Positions 35,139 through 44,250 of a stretch of 64,000 nt of DNA are shown here, piece by piece (position 1 is the stretch's first letter; the number at the start of each line of letters is the position of its first letter). A program made the position numbers and the translations under genes. Under the pieces are notes generated by a model. It did not search any database, had not been told where the DNA came from, and saw only the letters and a program-made list of their open reading frames with translations. The DNA comes from Natrononativus amylolyticus (GTDB lineage Archaea > Halobacteriota > Halobacteria > Halobacteriales > Natrialbaceae), in contig NZ_CP101458.1 in the NCBI RefSeq assembly GCF_024362525.1, forward strand, positions 372,001-436,000. The letters run 5' to 3'.

Positions 35139-36071
35139 ATGAGTGCATTCAACGCAATCGGAGAAGAACGCGAGATCGACCGTGACGAGTTCACGCCCGG
35201 TCTCGAGCCCCAGCCGACCTGGTGTCCGGGCTGTGGTGACTTCGGCGTCTTAAAGGCGCTGAAGCAGGCCCTCCCGGAGATCGGCAAGACGCCCGACGAG
35301 GTGCTCACCGTCACCGGGATCGGCTGTTCGGGCAAGCTGAACAGCTACCTCGAGACGTACGGCTTCCACACGATCCACGGCCGCTCGCTGCCCGTGGCCC
35401 GCGCCGCCAAACTCGCCAACGACGGCCTCGAAGTCATCGCCGCGGGCGGCGACGGCGACGGCTACGGCATCGGTGGCAACCACTTCATGCACACGGCTCG
35501 GGAGAACCACGACATCACCTACATCGTGTTCAACAACGAGGTCTTCGGCCTGACGAAGGGCCAGACCTCGCCGACGAGCCCGAAGGGCCACAAGTCGAAG
35601 ACGACGCCCCACGGCAACGCCAAGTCGCCGATCCGGCCGCTCTCGCTCGCGCTGACGTCGGGTGCGACCTACATCGCCCGCACCGCGGCGGTGAACCCGA
35701 ACCAGGCCAAGGAGATCATCAAGGAGGCCATCGAGCACGACGGCTTCGCCCACATCGACTTCCTGACCCAGTGTCCGACCTGGAACAAAGACGCCCGCCA
35801 GTACGTCCCCTACGTCGACGTCCAGGAGTCCGACGACTACGACTTCGACGTCCACGACCGCCAGGAGGCCCAGGAGATGATGTTCGAGACGGAGAACGCC
35901 CTCCACGAGGGCACCGTCCTCACCGGCCGGTACTTCGTCGACGAGCGCCCGTCCTACCAGGAACAGAAGAAGGAACTGGGCGAGATGCCCGAGGAGCCGC
36001 TGGCGGAGCGCTACTTCGACGACGACTACGAGTGGGAGCGCAGCTACGACCTGCTCGAGCGTCACAAGTAA
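35139..36071 (+). CDS. korB: 2-oxoacid:ferredoxin oxidoreductase, beta subunit
   Basis: 310 residues. WCPGCGDFGVLKAL and GIGCSGKL supply conserved Cys residues, and GGDGDGYGIGGNHFMHTAREN through VFNNEVFGLTKGQTSPTS is the thiamine-diphosphate-binding motif. The beta subunit holds thiamine diphosphate and the Fe-S cluster and works with the gamma-alpha protein. The gene follows korA with a two-base gap. The product is similar in length to known haloarchaeal KorB/PorB; the substrate (2-oxoglutarate or pyruvate) is not decided by sequence alone, though the TSPTSPKG region is of the Kor type. Confidence 0.93.
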   Translation: MSAFNAIGEEREIDRDEFTPGLEPQPTWCPGCGDFGVLKALKQALPEIGKTPDEVLTVTGIGCSGKLNSYLETYGFHTIHGRSLPVARAAKLANDGLEVIAAGGDGDGYGIGGNHFMHTARENHDITYIVFNNEVFGLTKGQTSPTSPKGHKSKTTPHGNAKSPIRPLSLALTSGATYIARTAAVNPNQAKEIIKEAIEHDGFAHIDFLTQCPTWNKDARQYVPYVDVQESDDYDFDVHDRQEAQEMMFETENALHEGTVLTGRYFVDERPSYQEQKKELGEMPEEPLAERYFDDDYEWERSYDLLERHK

Positions 36072-36204
36072 CCGCCGCCGGATCTCGATTCGATTTTATC
36101 GGTGCAGGGGCTCGAGAGCGGCTGGTTTCGGTTTCCTCGAGCGGTCGGATTCATTCACTTGACCGGCCCCGACGGGTGCTCGAGTCGTAGGCGGGTGGGC
36201 GGAT

Positions 36205-37059
36205 CTACGAGAGTCTCTCATCGAAGAACTCGACGATCTCGTCGGCGTAGGCCTCGGGCTCTACCCAGGCACCCATGTGTCCGGCCCCGTCGATCTCTCG
36301 TACGACGGTGTCTGCAACGTGTTCATCGATATAGCGCATGCTCTCAGTGAACCATGGCCAGGTCGCGTCCGATTGTGAGCCGTACAGGATCAAGACCGGC
36401 GCCGTAATCTGCTGGAGCGTCGATGGGTCGGTTGGGCTGAGATCGTCGGTCTGATCGAGTAGCTGGAGCAGGACCGGCACGTACGTTGCGCAGGCCTCGA
36501 GGTAGCCGGATTCCGACAGTGCGGCCATTTCGCGGTCGGTGGTCCACTCCGTCATCCAGTCCCGCGCCGCTTCGACCAGCTCGTCCGCCGCGGCCAACTC
36601 GGCCATGCGTTCGACCGCATCGTGTAAGCGCGCCTCGTCCTCTTCGCTGAGCGTCTCGAACGCGAGCGGATCGCAGGCTGCGACGGCGGCGACCGCCTCG
36701 CTGCGCGCTGCGGCACCGAGTGCGAAGAGGGCTCCTCCCGACCCTCCCGCCAGTCCCACCGGTTCGCCGATGCTCTCTACGAACGCCGTGACGTCCTCCA
36801 CGCAGCGCGCAACCGACTGGGTCGGGTGATCGTCGCTCGACCCCCGGCCGCGCGTGCTCATCAGGTAGCAGGTGAATCGGTCGCTGAGGAACGGCGCCGC
36901 GGCGCCCCAGTCGAGCACGCCGTCGCCCAGACCGGCGTGAACGAGCACGAGCGGTAGCCCGTTCCCGTGTACGCGGCCGGCTATCTGGGTGCCATCGTTC
37001 GAAACGGCCCGGTGGATTCTCGTCTCCTCGCCCGTGTCCGGTGGTGATCCTGTTCCCAT
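36205..37059 (-). CDS. alpha/beta-fold hydrolase
   Basis: 284 residues. The hydrolase core is clear: GLPLVLVHAGLGD (oxyanion region), nucleophile Ser in GLAGGSGGALFALG, acid in a strand after APVLILYGSQSD, and the catalytic His in EIDGAGHMGAWVEP near the C-terminus. There is no signal peptide. The substrate is unknown; members include esterases, haloperoxidase-like and C-C hydrolases. The gene stands alone, converging on korB. Confidence 0.88.
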   Translation of the reverse strand: MGTGSPPDTGEETRIHRAVSNDGTQIAGRVHGNGLPLVLVHAGLGDGVLDWGAAAPFLSDRFTCYLMSTRGRGSSDDHPTQSVARCVEDVTAFVESIGEPVGLAGGSGGALFALGAAARSEAVAAVAACDPLAFETLSEEDEARLHDAVERMAELAAADELVEAARDWMTEWTTDREMAALSESGYLEACATYVPVLLQLLDQTDDLSPTDPSTLQQITAPVLILYGSQSDATWPWFTESMRYIDEHVADTVVREIDGAGHMGAWVEPEAYADEIVEFFDERLS

Positions 37060-37360
37060 GGCTGAACCTCGAATTTCTAAGAGCGTGCGTCGGTGCAGTG
37101 CACAGTATCCGCCCGCCGGTACCGAGGAACGCTCTTCTGAAGTAGGCCGTGGTGCATGTTAACATTTTCCATTGGGGGAGGGGAGGATAGCGCTGCTATC
37201 GTCATCAACAGGACGAGATACACGGTACGAGTCGACCGCTCCGCCGCTGGTGTTCGTCCCTCACGATACTCCTCGCGCCGATGACCGGGCTCTGGCCGGT
37301 TCATCCTTCCGTCGACGTCTACCTGTTCGTCCGGGCCACGGCCCGGACGGTCGACCTGAC
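37060..37360. other. 300-base gap between hydrolase and membrane protein genes
   Basis: I see no gene in either strand. It contains AT-rich promoter-like words upstream of the hydrolase start (TTAACATTTTCC near 37158) and a hairpin next to the stop of the membrane protein gene (separate entry). Confidence 0.4.
37329..37348 (-). terminator. hairpin downstream of the membrane protein gene
   Basis: GTCCGGGCC, two bases, then GGCCCGGAC form a perfect nine-base-pair hairpin 13 bases beyond the stop of the minus-strand gene at 37361. A transcription end or mRNA-stabilising role is plausible. Confidence 0.5.
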
Positions 37361-37711
37361 TCAGGCGTCCTCGTTGCCCTCGCGTTTCTGCCGAAAGCTC
37401 GAGTGGACGGGCCACCCTCGAGCGAAGAGCTTCGAGAGGTACGCCAGCACGAACAGGGTGACGATGAGCGCGCCGAGGGCGGTCGGGTGCCAGCCGAACA
37501 GCATCTCCCGGACCGCGTACGCGATGACGATGCCACCCATCAGGAGGGCGGTTCCGCCGGCCCAGCGGGCGACGTAGCGATCGTCGACCGACTCGTCGTA
37601 GTTCGAGTGGAGATCGACCCGCCCTCGGATCGCGATGAGGTAGCCGAGATAGCAGATCGCGAGGCCACAAACCAGCCAGACCCCGCCGCTGACGAGGGAG
37701 TAGTCGACCAT
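37361..37711 (-). CDS. small membrane protein, unknown function
   Basis: 116 residues with three predicted membrane segments, at about residues 8-28, 50-68 and 75-95, and a charged loop and C-terminal tail (SFRQKREGNEDA). The arrangement resembles small SdpI/DUF3784-like haloarchaeal membrane proteins, but no conserved motif can be assigned. The gene is divergent from the Lrp regulator gene 137 bases away. Confidence 0.65.
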   Translation of the reverse strand: MVDYSLVSGGVWLVCGLAICYLGYLIAIRGRVDLHSNYDESVDDRYVARWAGGTALLMGGIVIAYAVREMLFGWHPTALGALIVTLFVLAYLSKLFARGWPVHSSFRQKREGNEDA

Positions 37712-37848
37712 CGGCCGAGAGTGGGGACAGCGGGAGAATAAGTCCGACGATCACGTGTAGCGACCCCGCGGACGTATCGGCTGGCGAACCAGTACCGGTC
37801 GTTTTCGAATACAAAAGATATTTTCCCGGCGGGGAAAGAGATACCGTC

Positions 37849-38277
37849 ATGAGCAGTCAGTCGACGGAGGATCGCATCCTCGAGGTGTTAGAGGAGGATG
37901 CTCAGGCCTCGTACGCGGAGATCGCGACGCGGGCCGACGTCTCCAAGCCGACGGTCAGGAAGTACATCAAACAGCTCGAGGACGACGGCGTCATCGTCGG
38001 CTACTCCGCCGACGTCGATCCGAAGAAGCTCTCGAGTCAGACCATCGCGCTCGTCGGGATCGACGTCGCCAGCGAGCGCTACGTCGAGGCGACGAAGGCG
38101 CTCAAGGACTTAGAGGAGGTCGAGGCGCTGTACAGCTCGAGCGGCGACCACATGCTGATGGCCGAGGTCCGCGCCGAGAACGGCGACGCCCTCGGCGAGA
38201 TCATCTCGGACGAGATTCTCGAAATCCATGGCGTCACTGCCGCTCACCCCTCGTTCTTGCAGGAACGTCTGAAGTAA
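37849..38277 (+). CDS. Lrp/AsnC family transcriptional regulator
   Basis: 142 residues. The N-terminal winged HTH (EDRILEVLEEDAQASYAEIATRADVSKPTVRKYIKQLEDDGVI) is followed by a RAM ligand-binding and oligomerisation domain (IALVGIDVASERYVEATKALKDLEEVEALYSSSGDHMLMAEVRAEN). Such regulators sense amino acids. AT-rich words (AAAAGATATTTTCC near 37813-37826) upstream of the ATG suggest a promoter. The gene stands alone, and the target is not apparent. Confidence 0.92.
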   Translation: MSSQSTEDRILEVLEEDAQASYAEIATRADVSKPTVRKYIKQLEDDGVIVGYSADVDPKKLSSQTIALVGIDVASERYVEATKALKDLEEVEALYSSSGDHMLMAEVRAENGDALGEIISDEILEIHGVTAAHPSFLQERLK

Positions 38278-38390
38278 CCGGTTGAAGCGTCCGGGAGTCA
38301 CCACCCCCGCCGGCCGACGCTGTCGACCGACCGTCGCCGCCGACCTCCGCCCGACGGACGGGCTTTCTATCCCGGCCGCGTATCCAGGGT

Positions 38391-38843
38391 ATGTATCGGT
38401 CCCTCCTCGTCGGAACCGACGGAAGCGCGACCGCCGCCGAAGCGACCGCCCACGCGATCGAACTCGCGAGCCACCTCGAGATTCCGCTGCACGTAGTCGC
38501 CGTCGTCGAAACGCGAACGGCGTACGACACCGACATCGTCGAGCCAGCGGAGGCCACGCGGCGACTGCACGAGCGCGCCGATACGGCGCTGACGGCGGCC
38601 GCCGGGACGGCGAGCGATGCCGGCGTGTCGACCGAAACCGCCGTTCGGACGGGGGTTCCCCACGAGGAGCTTCTGGCGTACGCCGACCAGCGAGGGGTGT
38701 CGATGCTCGTCGTCGGGGCGCGCGGACGATCGTCGTTCAGACGTGCGCTCCTCGGGAGCACCGCAGACGCACTCGTTCGGCTATCCTCGATTCCCGTGCT
38801 CGTCGTCGGGGGTTCGGGCGAGAACGGCGAGAGTGAGGGGTAG
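38391..38843 (+). CDS. universal stress protein UspA family
   Basis: 150 residues with the Usp fold. The start MYRSLLVGTDGSATAAEA and the ATP-binding loop GARGRSSFRRALLGSTADAL with following SSIPVLVVG are typical. In between, the family's helical cap is present. These proteins bind ATP or AMP and respond to stress. The next two plus-strand genes, a broken UspA-like gene and a Usp-tailed antiporter, are related. Confidence 0.92.
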   Translation: MYRSLLVGTDGSATAAEATAHAIELASHLEIPLHVVAVVETRTAYDTDIVEPAEATRRLHERADTALTAAAGTASDAGVSTETAVRTGVPHEELLAYADQRGVSMLVVGARGRSSFRRALLGSTADALVRLSSIPVLVVGGSGENGESEG

Positions 38844-38917
38844 GGACGGCCACCATCGTCTCTCACGAACCGTTCGGAAGCCGAACTTTTACCATCGTTC
38901 TCGGTGCAGACGACTGC

Positions 38918-39347
38918 ATGACGTTTCTCGTCCCGTTCGACGGATCGGCGCTTGCCGGCACCGCCCTCGAGCGAGCCACGACGTACGGCGAAGCGACGGG
39001 AACGGCCGTGGTCGCTCCGGACGCATCGGACGTACGCGCGCGACTGCGGCTGGCTCCTCGAGGACGAGCGGTTCGATCACGACCGAGTCCAGGAGCGAAC
39101 GCGCAAGCGAGTCGCCGAGATCGCGCCGGCGGCGGCGTTTCGCTCGTCGGTCGTCGACTCGGCGGAGCCGACTGTCACGCCGCGGACAACCGCCGTTCGC
39201 GAAATCAAGCGCGTCGCCGCGGTTGTCTTCGTCGGCACCGAGAACGCGGGCTCGGTCGTCGCGCCGGACTCGAGCATCGGCGGCCCCGTGGCGAACGACC
39301 CCCAGTCCGACGTGTACGTCGTCCGGAACGCGGAGCGATCCGGATGA
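38918..39347 (+). pseudogene. UspA-like gene with frameshift
   Basis: The start MTFLVPFDGSALAGTALERA in one frame and the end CGWLLEDERFDHDRVQERTR to FVGTENAGSVVAPDSSIGGPVANDPQSDVYVV in another are parts of the same small haloarchaeal Usp-like family. The switch lies near 39020-39050, where several residues expected between the two halves are also missing. Together they cover one gene of about 140 codons. It is either a real pseudogene or a sequencing error; the next gene starts 27 bases after its stop. Confidence 0.7.
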
Positions 39348-39373
39348 CGGACGCACGCCAGGATGGCTGATCG

Positions 39374-41464
39374 ATGCGCTCGATGGCCCGCCGGATCGCG
39401 GTGGCTGACGGGGGCGACACCTCTCCGGCGGTAGCCGTCGGACTGCCCGTCGAGGATCCGATCCTCATCTTCGGGCTGGCGATGATCGTCTTTCTGACGG
39501 CGCCGCTGCTCTTCCAGCGCTATCGGCTCCCCGGTATCGTCGGCGTCCTTCTCGTCGGTGCGGCTGTCGGCCCCAACGGGTTCGCCGTCCTCGAGCGCGA
39601 CGCGACCATCGTCCTCCTGGGCGAAGTCGGACTGGTCTACCTGATGTTCGTCGCGGGTCTCGAGATCAACCTGAACCGGTTTCTCGAGTACCGGAATCGG
39701 AGCCTCGTTTTCGGGCTCCTCTCGTTCGTCGTTCCGCAGGCCGTCGGTACCGTCGTCGGGACGGCGGTGCTCGGACTTTCGCTTCCGGCGGCGCTGCTGT
39801 TCGCGGCGATCTTCGCCTCACACACGCTCTTAGCGTATCCGGTCGTGAACTCGTTGGGGATCAGAGACGACGAGAGCGTCACCGTCACGGTCGGCGGCAC
39901 GATCGTCACCGACACGCTCGCGTTGCTCGTCCTCGCGGTGGTGATCGCCGCCGACGGCGGCGACATCGGCGGCCGGTTCTGGCTCGAGCTGTTCGGCGGA
40001 CTGGCCCTGTTCTTCGCCGGCGTCTGGCTCGTCGTTCCCCGGATCGGCCGCTGGTTCTTTCGGGCCGTCGACGAGGAGAGCTACTTCGATTTCCTGTTCG
40101 TGATGGCCGTGCTGTTCGTCTGCGCCTACCTCGCGGAGGTCGCCCGCGTCGAACCCATCATCGGAGCGTTTCTCGCGGGACTCGTTCTCAACCGCCTCGT
40201 CCCCCGGAGCGGGCCGCTGATGAATCGCATCGAGTTCGTCGGCAACGCGCTGTTCATCCCCTTCTTCCTGCTCTCGGTCGGGATGCTCGTCGACGTCCGC
40301 GTCCTGACGGCGGGCCTCGAGGTGCTCGCTATCGCGACGGCGTTCGTCGTCCTCGTCGTGATCACGAAGTACGTCGCGGCGTGGCTCACCGCCGAGCTGT
40401 ACGACTACTCGCACGATCAAGCCGTGACGATGTTCGGCCTCTCGCTGGGCCAGGCCGCCGCCGCGCTCGCGATCGTCCTGATCGGCTTCGAGGCGGAGCT
40501 GTTCGGCGAGGCCATGCTCAACGCCGTCATCGTCCTCATCCTCGTGGCGAGTGTCCTCAGCCCCAGCGTCGTAGACCGCGCGGGGCGGGCGCTCGCGCGG
40601 ACCCGCGACCGCCAGGCGTACGATCCGAGCGACGTCCCTCAGCGCGTCCTGATCCCGTTCTCCCGGCACTCGGAGTACCGCGAACGGCTGCTCGACCTCG
40701 GATTGCTCGTCCGCGAGGAGCGCTCGCTCGAGCCCCTGTACACCCTGACCGTCGCCCGACCCGCGGCCGACACGGAGGCCGAACTCGCGGCGATCGAAGC
40801 CGACCTCGCGGAGACGGAGGCGTACACCGCCGGCGCCGACGTCCCCGTCCGGTCACAGACGCGGATCGAGCAGAACGTCGCCTCGGGAATCGTCCGGGCG
40901 GTCCTCGAGAACCGGATCACGACGCTGATCATCGGCTGGGACGGGGCCGCGTCGCGACGCCAGCGAGTGTTCGGCGACGTGATCGACCGGGTGCTCACCC
41001 GGACCAGGCAGCTTGTGCTCGTCGCCCGCGTTCGTGAACCCCTGAACACGACGGAACGGATAGTTCTCGTCCTTCCGCCGGCGATAGCGCACAACGAGGG
41101 CTTCGCCGAGGCTGTCCACACGATCGAGGGCGTGGCCGAGCAGGTCGGCGCCTCGATTCGTATCGTCGTCGTCGACGGCGATCCCGAAGCCTACGAGCGA
41201 CGGTTCGCGGACGTCGGTCTCGAGGTTCCCGCGACGTTCGAGGGTGCCCCGTCCTACGACGCCGTCGTCGAGGAACTGGACGGATCGGTGGCGAGAACGG
41301 ATCTCGTCGTGGCGATGAGCGCCCGCCGGGACGCGGTCGGCTGGCAGCCGGCGCTCCAGACGTTCCCCAAGCGGATTTCGGGACTCACGGACGGGAACTT
41401 CCTCGTGGTCTATCCCGCCAGCGGGGGGCGCTCGGACGACCGGCAGTTCCTGCGGTTCAGGTGA
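39374..41464 (+). CDS. CPA2-family cation:proton antiporter with Usp-like C-terminal domain
   Basis: 696 residues. About twelve membrane segments fill residues 28-400; FQRYRLPGIVGVLLVGAAVGPNG, GEVGLVYLMFVAGLEINL and FLLSVGMLVD are hallmarks of KefB/NapA-type exchangers. The following 280 residues hold two Usp-like nucleotide-binding domains (VPQRVLIPFSRHSEYRE; RIVLVLPPAIAHNEGF). The exchanger uses the proton gradient to move Na+ or K+, with the tail probably sensing a nucleotide. The first in-frame Met used (39374) may not be the true start by a few residues. Downstream stop overlaps the opposite-strand gene by 8 bases. Confidence 0.9.
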   Translation: MRSMARRIAVADGGDTSPAVAVGLPVEDPILIFGLAMIVFLTAPLLFQRYRLPGIVGVLLVGAAVGPNGFAVLERDATIVLLGEVGLVYLMFVAGLEINLNRFLEYRNRSLVFGLLSFVVPQAVGTVVGTAVLGLSLPAALLFAAIFASHTLLAYPVVNSLGIRDDESVTVTVGGTIVTDTLALLVLAVVIAADGGDIGGRFWLELFGGLALFFAGVWLVVPRIGRWFFRAVDEESYFDFLFVMAVLFVCAYLAEVARVEPIIGAFLAGLVLNRLVPRSGPLMNRIEFVGNALFIPFFLLSVGMLVDVRVLTAGLEVLAIATAFVVLVVITKYVAAWLTAELYDYSHDQAVTMFGLSLGQAAAALAIVLIGFEAELFGEAMLNAVIVLILVASVLSPSVVDRAGRALARTRDRQAYDPSDVPQRVLIPFSRHSEYRERLLDLGLLVREERSLEPLYTLTVARPAADTEAELAAIEADLAETEAYTAGADVPVRSQTRIEQNVASGIVRAVLENRITTLIIGWDGAASRRQRVFGDVIDRVLTRTRQLVLVARVREPLNTTERIVLVLPPAIAHNEGFAEAVHTIEGVAEQVGASIRIVVVDGDPEAYERRFADVGLEVPATFEGAPSYDAVVEELDGSVARTDLVVAMSARRDAVGWQPALQTFPKRISGLTDGNFLVVYPASGGRSDDRQFLRFR

Positions 41465-41981
41465 GCGCTCCCTCGAGGCGGCCGACCCCGAGCGAGGCGA
41501 GGGTAATCATCCAGACGGGAACGGCCATCAGCGTCAGGACGAAGACGATGTGGGCGCCGGGAGACGCCTCGATTGTCACCGGCAGGAGGAGCAAGACCGG
41601 CAGACCGAAGAGCACCGCGAGCGGCGTCAGAACGGACTGGAGGAGGTCCGGACCGAGGTCTGCGAGGGCGGGAAGCGCCCAGAGTGCGAGCAGCGCCGCT
41701 TCGACGGCGAAGACGGCGAGTGTCCGGTCGTCCGGCTCGAACACCCACCGGCGCAGGCGGTTCGGGCGGGTAGCAAGGAAGCGACGGTGCAGCGCCGAGA
41801 GGGAGACGCCGAGGACGAGGGCGACTGCCACCCCGGCGCCGAGTGCGCCCAGGATCAGTTCGGGGGAGGGCTCGAGGCGAGGCGGGAGTACGTCGCTCGT
41901 GAGGTTCCGATTGGCGTACCAGACCATCGGGAACAGGAACGCGAAGAACGGGACGACCATCCCGCGTACGACGGGGTGCAC
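41457..41981 (-). CDS. membrane protein, unknown function
   Basis: 174 residues with four predicted membrane spans (about 5-22, 43-65, 88-110, 116-132 and a weaker one near 145-165). The linkers carry Arg-rich cytoplasmic loops (HRRFLATRPNRLRRW). The composition is hydrophobic and haloarchaeal; I do not recognise a family. Its end converges with the antiporter gene with an 8-base overlap. A role in ion transport is possible but purely from proximity. Confidence 0.65.
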   Translation of the reverse strand: MHPVVRGMVVPFFAFLFPMVWYANRNLTSDVLPPRLEPSPELILGALGAGVAVALVLGVSLSALHRRFLATRPNRLRRWVFEPDDRTLAVFAVEAALLALWALPALADLGPDLLQSVLTPLAVLFGLPVLLLLPVTIEASPGAHIVFVLTLMAVPVWMITLASLGVGRLEGALT

Positions 41982-42129
41982 GATCTCACATCATTCTCCC
42001 AACCCATACAGTTACCGATCCGTCATATCGGATGCAGTGATCGAAGTGACCGGTTCGAACGCTTCGGTGGTCCCGATGGCCCGCGCCGTAGGCGAAGTCG
42101 ATAAACCGCACCCGTTCTAACCTCCTCCC

Positions 42130-43005
42130 ATGCAAGCGCTGGTCATCGTGGCCCACGGCTCGCACCTGAGTCCGGGATCGGCACAGCCGACGTACGACCA
42201 CGCGGACACGATCCGCGAGGCGGGCGCCTTCGACGAGGTCCGCGAGGCGTTCTGGAAGGAAGAGCCCTCGTTTCGCGAGGTGCTTCGAACCCTCGAGTCC
42301 GAGGAGGTGTTCGTCGTCCCCCTGTTCATCAGCGAGGGATACTTCACCGAAACGGTGATCCCACGGGAGCTCCGCCTCGAGGGGTGGGACCCCGAGAAGT
42401 GGGACTCCGACGGCACCGACGCCTCCGAGGTGACCCTCGAAGCCGGCGACGTCGAGAAGACGGTCCACTACTGCGGGCCGGTCGGCACCCACGACGCGAT
42501 GACCGATGTGATCGTCAGGCGCGCCGAGAGCGTCACCGGCGATCCGGGGGTCGGCGAGGGGTTCGGCCTGGCGGTCGTCGGCCACGGCACCGAGCGAAAC
42601 GAGAACAGCGCGAAGGCCATCGAGTATCACACCGAACGCATCCGCGAGCGGGGCCGGTTCGACGAGGTCGAGGCGCTGTTCATGGACGAAGAGCCCGAAG
42701 TCGACGACGTCACCGACTTTTTCGAGAGCGACGACGTGGTCGTCGTCCCGCTGTTCGTCGCCGACGGCTTTCACACCCAGGAGGATATCCCCGAGGACAT
42801 GGGGTTAACCGACGACTACCGCACCGGCTGGGACGTCCCCGGCGAGGTCGACGGCACCCGGATCTGGTACGCCGGCGCCGTCGGCACCGAGGCGCTGCTG
42901 GCCGACGTCCTCCTCGAGCGGGCGGCCGACGCGGGCGCCGACGTCGGCGACGCCATCGAGCGCGTGCGCGAGCAGACCGGCGGGACGCCGCTTGCGGGTG
43001 ACTGA
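42130..43005 (+). CDS. cbiX: sirohydrochlorin cobaltochelatase-like protein CbiX, two-domain
   Basis: 291 residues made of two CbiX-type repeats. The first starts LVIVAHGSHLSPGS with VFVVPLFISEGYF, the second GLAVVGHGTERNENS with VVVVPLFVADGFHTQ. His in the HGS and HGT loops are metal-binding candidates. These chelatases insert cobalt or iron into tetrapyrroles, the first for cobalamin synthesis, the second for sirohaem or haem. It starts the pair with the DR2241-type gene, which begins one base after its stop. Confidence 0.9.
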   Translation: MQALVIVAHGSHLSPGSAQPTYDHADTIREAGAFDEVREAFWKEEPSFREVLRTLESEEVFVVPLFISEGYFTETVIPRELRLEGWDPEKWDSDGTDASEVTLEAGDVEKTVHYCGPVGTHDAMTDVIVRRAESVTGDPGVGEGFGLAVVGHGTERNENSAKAIEYHTERIRERGRFDEVEALFMDEEPEVDDVTDFFESDDVVVVPLFVADGFHTQEDIPEDMGLTDDYRTGWDVPGEVDGTRIWYAGAVGTEALLADVLLERAADAGADVGDAIERVREQTGGTPLAGD

Positions 43006-43006
43006 A

Positions 43007-44161
43007 ATGGACGCACAGACGAACGCAGACGACCTGATCGAAGCGGCCGCCGACGGGGTCGAGTTCGACGGCCTCCGGCTCGAGGCGCGCGACGACGGCT
43101 ACCTGTTCGAGACGCCGACGCTCCGCCGGACCGGCCTCTCGGGCGAGGAGCTCCGGCGCACGCTCGCCGAGTTCTCGGCGCACGTCGACAACTGGCGGTT
43201 CTGGCGCGGGGTCGGCGGCGAGGGGACCGCCCGACGGGCGTTTCTACGGTGGTGTGAGCGCGCCCCGCTCGAGGACGTCGCCGCGACCCCCCCGGAGCAC
43301 CCGAGTCTCGGAGCCCCCATCGAAGACGTTCCGGACCGCTACGAGGCGCTCGAGTCGGGTATCGAACGAACGTGGGGCGAACTGCACGTCACGACGCGCC
43401 TCGACGGCGAGGCGACGGCGGGTGCGGCCGACGCCGGTACACGCACGTACCGCGTCTCTCACGTCGACGACGCGGGGGTGGCCGCGACCGGCCTCGAGTC
43501 CTCCCGCGATCCCCGGGAGGCCCGAACGATCGCCACGTACGACGAGACGGGGCGCTACCGGCCGCTGAAGACCGCGCCAACCCTCCCCGACGGCTGGGTG
43601 TTTCCCGCCCTCTCCGCAGCGGAACTCCACCGACTCGTCGGAATCTTCTACCCCGCTACGGTCGCCAACTGGCACCGCGAACTCCGCGGGAACCTGGACG
43701 TCGACCACTGGCTCGAGACCGCAGAGCGCCAGACCGGCATCTACGACGTCGTCGACGAACTCCCTCGGGAGGCCCTCGAGTGGCTCACCGAGGCCTGCTG
43801 CGTCGACTCGCAGTGTCTGAAACGGCGGGAGTGGCAGTACGAGGCGGGCGACGAGATCGCAGTCGACGGCGGCGACGGCCCGTTCCCCTGCCGGGAGCCC
43901 TGCTCGCTCGTCATCTCCGCGGCGCGCAAGTGGGCGATCCTCGAGTCCGAGAGCGAGAAGACCTGGGAGTTCGAGCTGACGACCAGCGAGAAGAACCAGC
44001 TCGAGGCGCTGCTCGACGCCGTCGCCGACGGCCGGATCGACGAGATCCGCGAGGCGGACCTGAACGACGGCGCGAACCGCTACCGGGCGCGGTACCTGCG
44101 GGCCAAACGGGTCGACGAGGACGGGAACCTCTGTGGCGTCGACTCGAGCCAAGACGACTGA
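43007..44161 (+). CDS. DR2241-type Fe-S protein
   Basis: 384 residues from MDAQTNADD at 43007. The first half is an alpha/beta stabilising domain. The second half contains EACCVDSQCLKRREW and then FPCREPCSLVISAARKW, four-plus Cys that match the 4Fe-4S domain of the DR2241 family. The family sits behind CbiX in haloarchaea and related bacteria and is thought to help tetrapyrrole metalation. The one-base gap from cbiX indicates a shared message. Biochemical function is not established to my knowledge. Confidence 0.85.
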   Translation: MDAQTNADDLIEAAADGVEFDGLRLEARDDGYLFETPTLRRTGLSGEELRRTLAEFSAHVDNWRFWRGVGGEGTARRAFLRWCERAPLEDVAATPPEHPSLGAPIEDVPDRYEALESGIERTWGELHVTTRLDGEATAGAADAGTRTYRVSHVDDAGVAATGLESSRDPREARTIATYDETGRYRPLKTAPTLPDGWVFPALSAAELHRLVGIFYPATVANWHRELRGNLDVDHWLETAERQTGIYDVVDELPREALEWLTEACCVDSQCLKRREWQYEAGDEIAVDGGDGPFPCREPCSLVISAARKWAILESESEKTWEFELTTSEKNQLEALLDAVADGRIDEIREADLNDGANRYRARYLRAKRVDEDGNLCGVDSSQDD

Positions 44162-44250
44162 GCGGACGCCGGTCTCGAGAACTGTCGCTTAGTCCGGCGG
44201 CGTGGCCGTCTGTCGATACGTGAACCGGCGGCTGTGAACAGACGCGCCCG

